Part shown: positions 1 through 11,548 of the stretch, one piece after another
Layout: each line of letters opens with the position of its first letter
How positions within the stretch are numbered: position 1 is the stretch's first letter
Assembly: GCA_029834535.1 (NCBI GenBank)
Contig: JAQMWT010000009.1
Coordinates: 248,001 to 312,000 of the forward strand
Direction of reading: 5' to 3'
DNA length: 64,000 nt
Origin: Chrysophaeum taylorii
Lineage: Eukaryota; Sar; Pelagophyceae; Pelagomonadales; Pelagomonadaceae
Translations under genes and position numbers: made by a program
The notes under the pieces: generated by a model
Databases searched by the model: none
Seen by the model: the letters and a program-made list of their open reading frames with translations, nothing else
Told to the model about the DNA's origin: nothing

Positions 1-1426
1 CATCTGTTGAGAACTTTGCGAATACGCCAATGTCACTAACCATATGGACAAGGCGCATCCGTTCTCGATTTGACGTCACACACTTTCCAGATTATTGGAT
101 CTGTCGCAGCGGTTGGTTCGCGAATGCGCTCCCGTCGCAGATGCTGGCCCAGTTCAGCAGCACGCAGCCGCACAACTGTATACCTTCTGCTGTCGACAGG
201 GACGTTGCGAGACTCCAGCTCATATATATCAACTTCGCGCCGGCTTTCTGGAAACAAACACTTGGATGCGCCAACGTCTCCATTCGCTGATGCTAGGACA
301 ACGACGACATTTGCTCGAGGGAACCAATTAGCCGATAGGTCTCATCACGCTCCATCTGTGCTCGTTGCTTTTGGGAAACAACGACGTCGGCAACGTGAAA
401 TTCATCACGAGGTTGCGAATGCTGCTTCTGAGAGGCTTTGCGACGGTCTAAATTTCTGGCCGCGGCTGCTATCAAGCTCCGTCGCGCGAAAAATAGGTCA
501 TTCACGGCTTTTGATTTCAACGACGTCACGCGAGCTGCAGTTTCTGGTAGAAGGTCGCCCAACAACGAATTTTGCTGGTCCCGACATGGAGGTTCGCTGC
601 CGCCACAAACAGCGACGTGCGTCACTCTCTCGTTTCCGACAGCTCGCACGGTGGAAAAAAGACGTCGTTGGCGAGAGAGTGACTGCGCCGCATCGCTGAC
701 ACAACTTCACCTCGGTTGACTCCCGATCGATCCGCGATGCTCCCCAAGGGCAAATATCGCCTATACCAAGCTTCTGAAGAGTTGCGTAATCCAGGACAGA
801 TCCGTCGTCGTCGCGTCGCAAATCACGCACTTCTCTTCACCGCGGGCGCTGCGCGCCGTAAAGACGACGAATCGGCGGCATATTTCTGTCGATCACTGTT
901 GTTTTACGGGGTGCTCGAACTCGCGCGCGAGGCGCACGGCAAGACGACGCGTTTGCGCGCGCTGGACTCATGCGTCGTTCCAAGAGTTCGGCCTGTCACA
1001 ACGACGTTTTTGGATTAGGGTTTCGTCGACCTTTGATCTCGAGTTTTGTGCCCCACGAGAGGGGCCCTGACTCGTGGGGCCGTGACCCACAAGGAGTGGG
1101 GGGGATGTCGGTCTCCCGACCTGCGCGTGCTCGATACCGAAGACTGGAGCCACGCGACAGACGCGAGAAGGTGGGTCGCGTCCTCTCGGGCGAGACGACG
1201 TCGGCGACTCGCAAAACGAGAAGGGGGAGTGCCCGAGCAGGGAGCAGTTCTCGGCGCAGAGCTGCTGCTTCTTCTTCTTCTTCTTCTCCTGGGGGTGACG
1301 CACGCCAAGCGCGGAAGCGAAGGTCGGTCCCCAGTCGCTCTGGTCGGAGGCAAAAAGAACGGCCTCGGGTCGGAAATTTTGATTAAATCCGAGATGACGA
1401 GGACGACGACGGACCCGAGTCGTCGT
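1..1426. other. Gene-poor left edge
   Basis: I see no convincing gene here. Short reading frames occur on both strands with frequent stops and no family signature. One minus-strand open stretch (about 830 to 498, GTG first codon, no good ATG) carries a C-x2-C ... H-x3-C pattern (CQRCG followed by FFHRASC) that could be the remnant of a zinc-knuckle protein, perhaps from a transposon. A CTT/GAA-rich tract lies at about 1268-1290. The right end is the 3' flank of the sulfatase gene. Confidence 0.5.
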
Positions 1427-3364
1427 CTATCGCATCTCCTGCACATAGCGCGGGAGTCGGTCGGTGGGCCTCCGGCCTTGAGGATACCAGTCGAGCATCG
1501 CCGGGCCGTGGAGGTTGTCGTAAGCGCGGAACGGGTACTTTCCGAGGGCTTGGATGTGCCGGCGCCTCGCTTTTTGGCGGAGCCAGGTGAGGTGATGGTT
1601 GGCGACGTCGCGGTGGGTTTTGGAAGCAGCAGCAGCAGCAGCATCTAGTAGATTCACGTGGTCCCAGTCGTCCACGCGAAGGTCGGGGGGCCGATGGTCG
1701 TAGAGCTCCTCGGCGACCGGGAGCTGCGACCAGTCGACGGCGTCGAGGGTCTTGTTGAACGGCATCCAGGCGACGTAGCGCCAGCCGGCGGATCGGGCCG
1801 CGAAGCCGAGGAGCGCGTCGGAGCCCCAGGCGTACGACTTTCCCTGACACGAAAAGGGGACGCCGTACTCTCGCCGGCACTTTGGGATGATCGTGATAGC
1901 GATCTTCCGGTCGGCGTTCCACTTGTCGTCCGGAAGTTTTCGGTCGACGATGCGCTTCCACGACCTCCCGTCGAACACGTCGTACATGCCCGGGCCGTAC
2001 GGAAGTTCGGCGAGGTCTATGATCGAGCGCGTCAAGTCGACCAGTTCCACCAAGGCCTTGGAGACGCCGCCGCGCGACTCGGGAGATCGAGGATCGCGGA
2101 CGTAGAGCGGCACTCTAGCGTCAATTTCGTAGAGCGAGGACTTGCCCCAGTGGCCGCGTTCGCCCAGCCCGTAGCCGTGGTCCGACGTGAAGATAACAAT
2201 CGCGTCGTCCTCCCAGAGCTCAAGTTTCACCAACGCCTCGAGGAGTCGGCCCAGTTGCTCGTCCATAAACGACACGGCGGCTAGATACCCTCCGCGGAGC
2301 TCGCGCTGGACGCGGTCCGGCATACGCGGAAGGTTATGGCGCGTGGGCCTCTCCCTGTACCAGAGCGCGCTGTCGACGACCGTCTCGTCCAGCAGCTTGA
2401 GATCGCCGGACTGCGGCGAGCCAACGGCGATGTCGCCGTGCGCGAACCACGGCGCTCCTATTGGCGGCAGATGATCCTTCGCGACCGACGCGTTTCTGGC
2501 GACGTCGTAGAGTCGGCCCGGGACGTACCACTTGAGGTGCGGGTGGTGGTAGCCCACCCCCAGAACGAACGGCGTCTTGGTGGCGTCATCAAAATAATCC
2601 CGGGCGCCGACCTCGAGATATTCGAGAGATCGCTCGGTAACCTTCGAGTCGAAGAGTTCAGTTTCGTCGTCCGCCAGAAAGACGTCCGCGCGATGACAAT
2701 CGTTACTTTTGCGCCGCCGCCCCCGCGAGGAACACTCGCGCGGCATGTATTCCATGTCGCCCCACTCCTGATTGTATGTTGATGGAAAGTAGGAGTTGTC
2801 GGAAAACGGCCGACCGAACGGTTCCCAGTGGTAGAGCTTGCCGACGCCGAACGACTGGTAACCGTGTGACCGGAGGACCGAGAAAAAACTCGTTTCTCCC
2901 CGGGCCCCCAGCGTCTCGCTGGTCGTCGCCTCGAACCCGAATACCTTGGAGACGTCGGGCATGACGCCCGTCAGGAACGAGTTACGCGAAGGGTTGCACG
3001 CGGGCGCCTGGCAGTAGGCGCGCGAGAAGCTCAAAGCCTCGCGCTTCAGGAAGGCGAGATTCGGTGCGCGCGCTTCGATGAGGGTTTCGTCGTCCCCGCG
3101 AAGGTCGTCGGCCACCACAAAAATCACAGGTCTCGGGCTTTTTTTTTTGATTCTTCTTCTGCTCACCATCATCATCATCTTCATCTTCTTCTCGGGCTCG
3201 GGGGGGACAACAGCGAGCGTCGTCTCTTTTTTTTGTGGGGGCAGCAGCAGCTCCGGCCCGGGGGTGGTCATGATCCATCGCAGCAGCAGCAGCACCATCG
3301 CCCCCAACAAGAATCCGCCGGCGCAGGCCGCCACCTTGCCGCCCACGAGGCGGCGGCGGCCCAT
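1427..3364 (-). CDS. Membrane-anchored sulfatase, iduronate-2-sulfatase-like
   Basis: A 645-aa arylsulfatase-superfamily protein that should hydrolyse sulfate esters, probably on glycans in the secretory pathway or at the surface. The ATG at 3364 is used; the open frame extends to a GTG four codons upstream. A hydrophobic segment at residues about 12-29 followed by basic residues fits a type II membrane anchor. The sulfatase signature is clear: metal-binding VADD (about 84-87), the C-x-P-S-R motif CNPSR (about 123-127) whose cysteine becomes formylglycine, YHHPH (about 272-276), and SDHGYGLGERGHWGKSS (about 394-410) with the DH metal ligands and lysine. This layout is typical of iduronate-2-sulfatase-like (S1_7) enzymes. 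A methionine-lysine-rich linker (about 58-75) separates anchor from enzyme. It is divergently transcribed from the gene at 3470 across 105 bp. Substrate is not determinable. Confidence 0.9.
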   Translation of the reverse strand: MGRRRLVGGKVAACAGGFLLGAMVLLLLRWIMTTPGPELLLPPQKKETTLAVVPPEPEKKMKMMMMVSRRRIKKKSPRPVIFVVADDLRGDDETLIEARAPNLAFLKREALSFSRAYCQAPACNPSRNSFLTGVMPDVSKVFGFEATTSETLGARGETSFFSVLRSHGYQSFGVGKLYHWEPFGRPFSDNSYFPSTYNQEWGDMEYMPRECSSRGRRRKSNDCHRADVFLADDETELFDSKVTERSLEYLEVGARDYFDDATKTPFVLGVGYHHPHLKWYVPGRLYDVARNASVAKDHLPPIGAPWFAHGDIAVGSPQSGDLKLLDETVVDSALWYRERPTRHNLPRMPDRVQRELRGGYLAAVSFMDEQLGRLLEALVKLELWEDDAIVIFTSDHGYGLGERGHWGKSSLYEIDARVPLYVRDPRSPESRGGVSKALVELVDLTRSIIDLAELPYGPGMYDVFDGRSWKRIVDRKLPDDKWNADRKIAITIIPKCRREYGVPFSCQGKSYAWGSDALLGFAARSAGWRYVAWMPFNKTLDAVDWSQLPVAEELYDHRPPDLRVDDWDHVNLLDAAAAAASKTHRDVANHHLTWLRQKARRRHIQALGKYPFRAYDNLHGPAMLDWYPQGRRPTDRLPRYVQEMR

Positions 3365-3469
3365 CCTTTTTGCCACTACGTTGGATAGGAAGATACGACG
3401 TATCTTCTTCTTCTTTCTGACAGAGAGAGAGAGACTGGCAGCGCCTCATTATTATTACAACAACACATC
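3365..3469. promoter_or_regulatory. Divergent promoter, 105 bp
   Basis: Start-to-start interval between the sulfatase (minus) and the EF-hand-like gene (plus). It contains a GA/CT dinucleotide run (about 3420-3434) and an AT-rich ATTATTATTACAA stretch just before the plus-strand ATG. No canonical TATA box is evident. Confidence 0.45.
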
Positions 3470-5005
3470 ATGGGCGGGGGGCGTCGCCAGGCGGTGTCGA
3501 CAAACGACAAGATCCAGGCGATCCTCGACAACGCTCTGCGGGCGACGATTCCCGAGCCGGACAAGCGGCGCGAAGCCAAGCTGCGACGGCGGCTGAGGCT
3601 GTACTGCGCCGGGACCGGGGCACCCCTCCCCAAAGTTGGAGGAGTGGCGCGCGAAGCGCCATCCTCGGAGGTTGTGGTTGCGAGGTCCTACGAGCACGAC
3701 GCGTGGTACCGCTTGTGGTGCGAGGGGGAGCGGCAGGTCGTGTTGAGCGCCGGGTATCGAGGGCGCCGCGAGCCGTGGTACGGCGGGCGTTGCCCGAGCG
3801 GGATCGTCTCGACGTCGACGTTCGCCGACGCGGTCCGGTACGGGTTCCGGGGGACCGCCAACGAGCGGCGGTACCGGAGGTACCCGAACAGCGCCCCCGA
3901 CCTCAGAGACGAGTGGACGCCCGCGCTCCGGGGGTCCGCGCCCGCGCCCGGCAGCACCGTCCTCTTCGCGCCTCGCCTCTGGCCGGAGAACTCGCAATAC
4001 GTATCTGGCTTTCGAGCAACCCACTCGGACCAGCGGCCGACGAGCTCGTGGTACGCAACCCAGACGACGACGGCGGCGGCGGCCGAGGAGGACGAAGAGA
4101 TCTCGTTGCCCCCGAGGCTCCGGAGAATCCGGCTTCTTCGAGTCGAGGAATCGCTCAGGCTCGAACGGTCAATCGCGGCCGACCGCCGCGTCGCGCGAGG
4201 ACCCGCACCGCGCCCGCGAACGGTCGAAAAGCGCCGCACCGTCCGCTACTCGGGACCGCAGACCTTCGTATTATCCGGCGCGCCCGAGAAACCGCGAGCC
4301 AACGACGACGACGAAAACAACCACAAAGAGCTTCGGTGGCGAGAAACGGCGCGTTTTTACAAAACGATGCTCGTCGACCCACCCGTCGTCCAGCTCCGCG
4401 ACCTCGCGGCCGCCTTGAGCGAAAGCGCCGACCCACCGGGTCTTGTCAGCAGGCACCTCTTCGCCTCGGCCCTCGAGAAGGTCCTCGACGCTCGTAACTT
4501 TTCGCTCGGCCGCGCGAACCTCCTCTTCTCGCTTTTCGCCGGGACCACCACCCAACTCCTGGAATACGTTCGTCTTTTGGCCTGCTTGGTCGTCTTATCG
4601 AGGCCAGACTGGGCTCCCGAAGATCTCGCGCTCGCCCTCTGGCGACTAAGCCGAGACCACGGGAAGCCAGCAACATCCACGCCGCGCCGCCTCGAGGCCA
4701 TCCTCGAGACTTGTGCCCAGTCCGCCGACGACCTCCTCCATATCAGACACGTCCTCCCCGACCTCCAGGCGGCCTTGACGCGCACCGTCGTCCTCAGACC
4801 ACCACATTATTCGGGAGAAGAAGGACCAAAGAAGAAGAAGGACCAACGACACAAGGAGGGCGGGGTCTTTGGGCTCGCGGCGCCCATCACGGACGAGGAC
4901 CTTCGACGGGCGCTCGAAGAGGTGCCAGCGGCCGTGGCGACCTTTGATCACCAGCTCCAGGCTGTCTGCGCCAAGTTCGGGGTTATTTATGAAAAACATA
5001 AATAA
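3470..5005 (+). CDS. Hypothetical 511-aa protein with degenerate EF-hand-like region
   Basis: I do not recognise a family with certainty. The N-terminal half is basic, rich in Arg, Tyr, Gly and Trp, and holds a patch with short Y/W-rich segments (about residues 70-160). Residues about 290-385 are helical; the stretch around LLFSLFAGTTTQLLEYVRL followed by LACLVVLSR resembles the helix-loop-helix pairing of neuronal-calcium-sensor EF hands but lacks the acidic calcium loop, so any calcium binding is doubtful. A lysine-rich linker (about 455-465) precedes a final helical segment. No signal peptide or membrane segment. The gene ends only 16 bp before the ATG of the V-ATPase d gene on the same strand. 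Confidence 0.6.
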   Translation: MGGGRRQAVSTNDKIQAILDNALRATIPEPDKRREAKLRRRLRLYCAGTGAPLPKVGGVAREAPSSEVVVARSYEHDAWYRLWCEGERQVVLSAGYRGRREPWYGGRCPSGIVSTSTFADAVRYGFRGTANERRYRRYPNSAPDLRDEWTPALRGSAPAPGSTVLFAPRLWPENSQYVSGFRATHSDQRPTSSWYATQTTTAAAAEEDEEISLPPRLRRIRLLRVEESLRLERSIAADRRVARGPAPRPRTVEKRRTVRYSGPQTFVLSGAPEKPRANDDDENNHKELRWRETARFYKTMLVDPPVVQLRDLAAALSESADPPGLVSRHLFASALEKVLDARNFSLGRANLLFSLFAGTTTQLLEYVRLLACLVVLSRPDWAPEDLALALWRLSRDHGKPATSTPRRLEAILETCAQSADDLLHIRHVLPDLQAALTRTVVLRPPHYSGEEGPKKKKDQRHKEGGVFGLAAPITDEDLRRALEEVPAAVATFDHQLQAVCAKFGVIYEKHK

Positions 5006-5021
5006 ATAACCCTTGAGCGAG

Positions 5022-6173
5022 ATGGTGGCTTCACTGTGCGTCCACAATCGGGACTTTGGGTTCACCGAGGCGCTGTGCCGCGGGTTCCGAACGGGTTTCC
5101 TGACTGACGCGGACTACCACCACTTGACGCAGGCCGAGACCCTCGATGACGTCAAGGCAAATCTCCAGGAGACGGACTACGACCAGTTTCTGGCGAACGA
5201 GTCCGTCGTGACCCCGGCGGTCATCCTCGAGTGCGCGACCCGCAAGATGGTCGACGAGTTCAAGTTCCTGAGGGCTCAGGCGGTCGAGCCTCTGGCGACC
5301 TTCCTCGACTACATCACCTACGAGTACATGATCGACAACGTCATGCTGCTGCTCAAAGGTACGATCTCTGGCCGGGACGTGAACGAGCTGATCGAACAGT
5401 GCCATCCTTTGGGAATGTTCCGGGACTCGACGATGCGCAGCATCCCGACCTTTGAGAACTCCCCCAAGGGCTACGCGGACCTCTATCAAACGGTCCTCGT
5501 CGACACTCCGGTCGGTCCCTACTTTTCTCGGTTCCTCAAGGAATCATCCGAAAGCCTCTCGACGGCCGCCGAGGTCAGGAACATTCTCGAAGAGGTCGAG
5601 ATGGAAATCATTAAAAATTCGCTCATCAAACTTTATTTGGAAGACTTTTACAATTTCTGCTGCGACGTCGGCGACGACACCGCCGAGATCATGGGAGAGA
5701 TTTTGAAAGCGAGGGCCGACCAGCGCGCCATCAACATTACCCTCAACTCCTTCGGCACGCCCTTGAACGAACCCTCGATGCGAGCCACCGACCGTAAGCG
5801 CCTCTATCCCTCGATCGGTTTCCTTTACCCCGCCGGAACCGCCGCGCTTTCCGCGGCTTCGGACGAGCAAGCTCTGGGCGGGGCTATCGCCCCCTTTCCC
5901 GTCTACCGCGAGATCTGGGCCGTCCACCAGAACGAGTCCATAGACGACCGCTCCATCGACGACGCCTTTTATGAAAGAGAGGTCCAGATGCTCGAGCTTG
6001 CCTTCGAAGGTCAAATGCACTTTGGCATCTACTACGCGTACGTCAAGCTCAAGGAGCAGGAAATTCGTAATTTGGTGTGGATCTCGGAGTGCATCGTCCA
6101 GCAGCAAAAGGACGAAATCAACAAGTTCGTTCCCTGCTTCTCAAAGGCTGCCCCTTGGCGCTCCTCCAACTGA
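5022..6173 (+). CDS. V-type H+-ATPase subunit d (V0 sector)
   Basis: A 383-aa protein matching V-ATPase subunit d (Vma6/ATP6V0D), the peripheral V0 subunit that couples the c-ring to the central stalk in acidic endomembranes. Diagnostic segments run colinearly with the family: ETLDDVKANLQETDY, LATFLDYITYEYMIDNV, ELIEQCHPLGMF, LVDTPVGPYF, KLYLEDFYNFC, INITLNSFGTPL, and near the C-terminus YYAYVKLKEQEIRNLVWISE. Length is slightly above the usual 350, with a small insertion around ESSESLSTAAEVRN. The ATG at 5022 is chosen; the frame opens 9 bp upstream at a TTG. Alignment shows the N-terminus is complete from this ATG. The upstream gene stops at 5005, leaving 16 bp, so the promoter probably lies within that gene or the two share a transcript. 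Confidence 0.97.
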   Translation: MVASLCVHNRDFGFTEALCRGFRTGFLTDADYHHLTQAETLDDVKANLQETDYDQFLANESVVTPAVILECATRKMVDEFKFLRAQAVEPLATFLDYITYEYMIDNVMLLLKGTISGRDVNELIEQCHPLGMFRDSTMRSIPTFENSPKGYADLYQTVLVDTPVGPYFSRFLKESSESLSTAAEVRNILEEVEMEIIKNSLIKLYLEDFYNFCCDVGDDTAEIMGEILKARADQRAINITLNSFGTPLNEPSMRATDRKRLYPSIGFLYPAGTAALSAASDEQALGGAIAPFPVYREIWAVHQNESIDDRSIDDAFYEREVQMLELAFEGQMHFGIYYAYVKLKEQEIRNLVWISECIVQQQKDEINKFVPCFSKAAPWRSSN

Positions 6174-9100
6174 TTTTATCTATCCGAGTGATCTGCCTTT
6201 TCTTATTCCACGCACCACAAGTCCCTCTTCCTCTTTTGTCTGTGTGGATGGATGTCCAGACACGTGCACCCGTCGCCGAGGGCCCTCCTTTTCCTTCCTT
6301 TCATCGACGCTTCCTCGGTTTGCTACGCGCATAGTGTCGTGTGTAGTGTAGTGTAGTGTAGCGTGGTGGCCCTCTATATGGTGCCTTACTATCACTACTA
6401 CCGACCGATCATGCTGTGCCCGGGGCGACCGACAGGCTCCTGCTGCGACCAGCTTTCCTCTTCTTCTTCTTCTTCTTCTTCTTCTTCGACATGTCGGTGC
6501 TGGATTTTTTTTGCGAGCTTTTCTCTCTCCCGGCGGCAATCTTCTCGACCTCGAAGCCGGCGATTTGATGAAAGCACGAAGGAACGATCCCATTCTCCGT
6601 ACCGTCTGGATCAGATCGGATCCGATCGGATCGGATCATCCCGGGTTGTCTGGCCATGGGGCTCAGCCACGTGCAGGTCCTCTTGCAGCTCGAGGTGGTG
6701 GAGACCCCCACTGGGGGTGGGCGCAAATAACGCCCATAAGTGGGAAAGTATGAGGAGCGCCAGGGCCGCTGAGAACGATCACTTTTGTAACAAAATCCAT
6801 TACATAGAGGAAAAAAACATGGCACAATTGGCTGATCCGGAGAGGCCGTCCCACTACTTTCGCCGCAACCACGTCCACGAGGCCCCAAGTAAGCAGCACT
6901 GAAATGAAGTGCCATACTCTCCAGGAGCAATGGAGGAAAACTGCGAGCTTTCGAGATATATCTTCTTCGCATTAATACTCTGGAGCACGGGTGCCCGTGG
7001 GACCCCAAAGGATCTCGCGTACGACTCCTGAATCGTGAGACGCGTGCTCGACTCCAAGATAAAGCTGAGACGGACTCGGAGGCGCTGTTCTTTAGACAAC
7101 AACAAGACCCCCTTTGGTCTCCCTGGCGTCTGCGGGTACGTCTTGCCTATCGATCGCACTCGACAGTCCAAGGTGAGTGCCAAAAATTATCGGACGAGAT
7201 CCTCGGAATCTTTTGTCGAAGCCACTGCGTTGAAGCGAATGTTTGGCTTCGAAATGATCCTTATTCAACGGCGCAAGTGAGTGACGCTTGCGGTGGATAC
7301 TGAACGGCGCCAGTAGATACGAATCGCACAGAAGATGATGGGGTCTAAGCGACCCCAATCACAAAAAAAAAAATCGTTGTCGGTAAGGCACCCGTCGTTG
7401 TCGACGCGAGCGCCTCCTCTTTTTCCATTGGGTAGTGAAAGATCGGGAGCAAGAATGGTGCCGGTTCGAGTCAATTATTCAAGCTGGTGGCGCAACCAAA
7501 CGAGCCCCCGCCCCGTCTGACATTCGCCACAATATTTTACTCCGCCGGTTCGCGATAAGACAACCATCTCCGTTCTCTCGTAGACACTCTTCTCGTAGAG
7601 TTCATAACCTGGAAGAAGCACGTCTTCCGGTCTCGGCGACCGTCACTGATTCGCGGCGCCACGCGATTCTTCTTCGACTTAATTTTTCTTCTTGTTCGTC
7701 GTCGGTAAAGAAAGTTATAATTGTACAAGTTCCGATGAGATGTGTGCGTAATCGTCAGCATCACGACGTCGAAACAAAAGCGAGCAACTGGACTTAAACT
7801 TAGGTCTTCTTCTCCTTAAAAGACATGCTCAAACCCACCGAACACGTGGTGCGCCTCGAAAACGTTCTCGTCCATATCATTTTATTCTTCGACGAGACCT
7901 CGCATCAGACGCTCTGGCTCAGAATTCGGTATTATTTTTCGAAAGAAGTGACTGGGACTAAGTTTTATGCCACGGCGCGGCGACGGTTCGCGTCGAGTGC
8001 AGTGTCATCCAACACACGTAACAAGGCTCCTCGCTGCCACAATTCGCGCTGTTCCAAAGGGGAAAAGAAGACAGCAACGCTACGATACGTTTGATAAGGC
8101 CTTGCGCCCCGCTAGAGTTCGAGGGGTCGGTACCTTTCGCATCTTGGACAGTACCAACGGTAGGGCTGACAGCGGAACGTTCTCGGTGGTTGGGGATGGC
8201 CGGAAAAAGAGTACGAAGGCTTTGAAGTCCACGTCGACCATCGACCCAAAACACAAGAATGTCCGTTGCCCCAAAAGCGATGGAGGAGTTTTTGGTCCGT
8301 ATGTGGCGGAGCGATGCGGACGCAGCGGCGTCACAGGAGACACGGAGTTGGGTAAACGTGACGCTGGATGGCGGTGGATACGCCATCGTCGGTTCCAGTT
8401 TAGACGATGCTCGGAATGTGCTCGTGGTGCTGTCATCATTAGCTCTCCGTCATCAGCTGTTCTGTTGCACAAGCACGGCAGGAAACGCGACATCGATCTT
8501 GTGCTGGTGAGTGCTTACGTACCCATCGTCGCCGCCTCCGAGAGTGCCAAGTTTCTCTAGAAACACGAAGCCTGACACTGCGGCGACAACATCATCAGTC
8601 AATGCATCGTCAAGCCCCTGTCGGCGACGGTGGTGGATGAGGTGGATCTGGGTAGGCCCTATATAACGCAGCGAAGGCGGTGACGATGGACTTCGGCTAG
8701 GGGGCGACCTTCGTCGTCGTCCGATGTAGTAGACCTTCGTCGTCGTCCGATGTAGTAGTGAGTTGGTCCAAGAGATTGAGAAAATAAATTCTTCAACAAT
8801 TTTTTTTTCTTTCTTTCTTTCTTTCTTTCTTTCGAACTTTCGAAAACGTGCACACAATAGAGATGCACAAGCACTTGAGGAGGTGCTGCGCGCAATCAAA
8901 GCCAAGTCGACTAGCGCTTGGATGCAGTCGGTTTTAGTTTCAGTTCAAACTTCCAACCAGGAAACGTGACGCATAAAATGAAGCGTGTCCGAAGCAATAT
9001 ATATCCCTGCCTCGAAGGGATGCTCGCGTAGGTCCGCGTTCACACACACATCTCGGGTGAAATAGTTCCTTCTGGCAATTCGAGCGACGACGGCTAATTT

Positions 9101-10096
9101 AACACTAGGCTCGCGGCCTATTCGCTCGTCTCGGGTGTTGTCGAGCTGGATGATACGTTTGAATTCGCGCAATTGCTGGTGCAAGAGAGATGAATGGCGT
9201 CGTTCCTGATACCGCTGAACGGAGCATTGTCGCTAGAAGTCGATTCGACTGCAAGCGTTGCGATGATATGTCCCCCGCAAGGTGTCTTCCCGCTGTATAT
9301 ATAATGTGCGGAGATTCGGTAGTACCAAAAGAGCAATAATCGTTAGCTCGCTTCAACTTGCCGCCACAGTGTCGCAGGGCCGTGAGCGCTTGGAACGTCG
9401 CGACGTCATTATGCAGCACAATTTCAAGTGGCACGCACGGCTTGGACCAAATCAAGTCACTATATGACGCTGCTCGGCGCGTTCCATAGGGCGTCATTCT
9501 CGTGCCAGTTCTCGTAATAAAACCGAGGTTCCCCCCATACTTCAGCTACTAATAATAAGACTTGGGGCGATTGTCAGTTCGCAAAATTTAAGCTCGAAGT
9601 CGATATCGCCGCCTATCTCCACGCCGAGTGTGCGGATGAGAGTGCGAAGCAGGCCCCGCGAGATCGCGCCTTACGACTGGACCACGTGACTCCTTCCTTT
9701 AACCGAGATATGCTGCATTGGCGCGCTCGACTGCCAGGTTTCAACGAAAAGTCCAAGCCAAGATGTCCGCGCACGCGGGGCGGGTGGGTGCACCCGTCGA
9801 AAGAAAGAACGAAGAAAGGAGCCTACGCCTCTTTGAGATCGCACGCCACATTCCGAACTCCGTAGAGCCCACCACCTACAGAAGTTTCCCGGTGCATGAA
9901 TGGACGAACCGCCCTCCCCCGGGTCAGTCGATGTGTTAACGACGTGGTACCAGAGCTAGAGACCAGAATAGTGGAATTCGCGTGGGGCTTCATGATACGA
10001 GGGCGGCGAACGCATGGTGTGCGCACGAGGAGGATGGTCACCTCGCCCTCCGCTCGCTCGCTCGCTCGCTCGCTCGAGTGGCGCAAAACAAAAAAT
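6174..10096. other. Gene-poor 3.9-kb interval
   Basis: No gene can be supported. Frames are short, broken and lack recognisable domains. Recognisable pieces: a TTC tract (about 6452-6486); a cluster of overlapping GGATC/CGGATC units (about 6608-6640); a TTTC tetranucleotide tract (about 8806-8835); two copies of an approximately 20-base GTAGACCTTCGTCGTCGTCC-type unit (about 8706-8755); and GCTCGCTC repeats (about 10057-10075). Base composition is visibly lower in GC than the flanking genes, consistent with decayed mobile DNA, but no transposase or reverse transcriptase motif was identified. Confidence 0.5.
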
Positions 10097-10157
10097 TCAG
10101 GGGGTGTGAAGGCGAGGGAGGTGTTGTTTTTGTCGCCGGTCATTGTCTTTGGTATTA

Positions 10158-10195
<38 letters not shown>

Positions 10196-11548
10196 CTGGC
10201 GATGCCGGCGGGGCGGATGGGCGTGGAATGCCGCCGACGGTCCCCACGTCGCGAGAGCGGCGGCGTTTGTGGTGTTTAGCGAGCCCGGCGCCGCCGTCGT
10301 GGTGTTTTCCACGTTGGCGGCGGCCGGAGGGCGAGCGTCGACGATCGGGAGATGGTAGTATAGGGCGGGACTCGGTCCGTCGGTATGGGCTCCGAGGTTC
10401 GCGCTGGGGTCTTGGTAGGGGTCGTCGGCGTAGGGCGGCGGGACGATAGTCGTCGGCTGGGGCGGAAGCGGCGGCGGCGGAAAGAGCGCGGCGATGGCGT
10501 CGGCGACGGCCGAAATAGTAACCGTGTCGCGCGGCGCGAGCTTGACCTGAGAGGCGACCTTGCGGCGGGCCCAGAGGAGAAAGGCGGCTCTGGTGATGTG
10601 ATCGACCATCGCCGCCTCGTGATCGGAGGCGGCGCGGTGGGCCACCCTCGCGCAGGCCTTTATCGCTCGCGCGACCTCGCGCATCGCGGCGAGCGAGTCG
10701 CGGTAGAAGGGAAACGGAAGCTTTGCGACGACGTCGGGATCGTCGCCGTGGCGCTCTGCGAGATCGCGAAACTTGAGGGACCATCGCTCGAAAGTACACG
10801 ACTCGTAGTGGAGAATGACGGCGCACGAGGCCGGGATGTCGAGGGTGGCAGCGCCGGGCGTCGGATCGGCGCGAAAATGGTGCGGACCGTGAGCTCGAAG
10901 ACCCGGCCGCGACACTCTGCCGAAGCTTTTGCCGTTCGTGTATGACGTGTACTTGGAGGTCGACACGATGAAGGTGACGCACGAGGCGAAGGGCGCCGCG
11001 CACGCCGCGTCCGGCGCGAGGGCTTCGATATTCTGCGCGTGCAGGTCGCAAGCCGTTTGAGGCGCGGCCCTCAGCGCCGCCCATAACGCCCCCGGACCGT
11101 GCGGGCAAAAGACGAGCTCGTCGTCGTCGATGTGGAGGAGCCACTCGACCCCGGCCGCGCGCGCCCGCGGCACGGCGCTCGCGATGTGCGTCGCTTGGCG
11201 GTCCATTTGAACGAAATAGTCGCGCTGCGTCTTGGCCACGAAAGTAGCCTCCACGCACTCGGACCACGGCGGGAAACACAGCAGCCGCGCCAGCTCGGGC
11301 GTGTCCTCGCACTGCACGAAGAACCGCACGATACCAACCACCTGCCGGTGGTACGCGAGCCAGTGCTCGAAGTCGATCGGCCTCTTTGTCATCACCACAA
11401 TCCCCACCCTCGGCGCCACGTCGCTCACCACCTTCACGCGCGGCTCCTCCAGAGATATCACCGACGCGTCGCTCGGCTTCATGTAGTAGCTCTGCTGCGA
11501 CGTCTGGTGGTAGAACTTGTTCCGGGCCTTGTGCTTCGAGTCTAACAT
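10097..11548 (-). CDS. Glycosyltransferase, GT2/GT92 (DUF23)-like
   Basis: A predicted glycosyltransferase of about 483 aa from the first good ATG; the open frame continues upstream to a GTG near 11812, so the N-terminus is uncertain. The catalytic region has the hallmarks of the GT92/Glyco_tranf_2_4 group: GIVVMTKRPIDFEHWLAYHR at its start, then WLLHIDDDELVF (about 137-148) whose DDDE supplies the metal-binding DxD-type site, and a downstream FGRVSRPGLRAHGPHHF region with histidines typical of the family. Such enzymes transfer sugars, often galactose, to glycans in the Golgi. No strong membrane anchor is visible in the modelled protein, so an unrecognised 5' exon or start may supply it. The C-terminus is low complexity (Pro/Ala-rich) ending in a run of about 12 aspartates encoded by a GTC/GAC microsatellite. 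Confidence 0.72.

Noticed and set aside
7425-7500. tRNA-like internal promoter motif (GGTTCGAGTC box B at about 7460)
   Set aside because: No acceptor stem or cloverleaf can be folded with correct spacing from the nearest box-A-like sequence.
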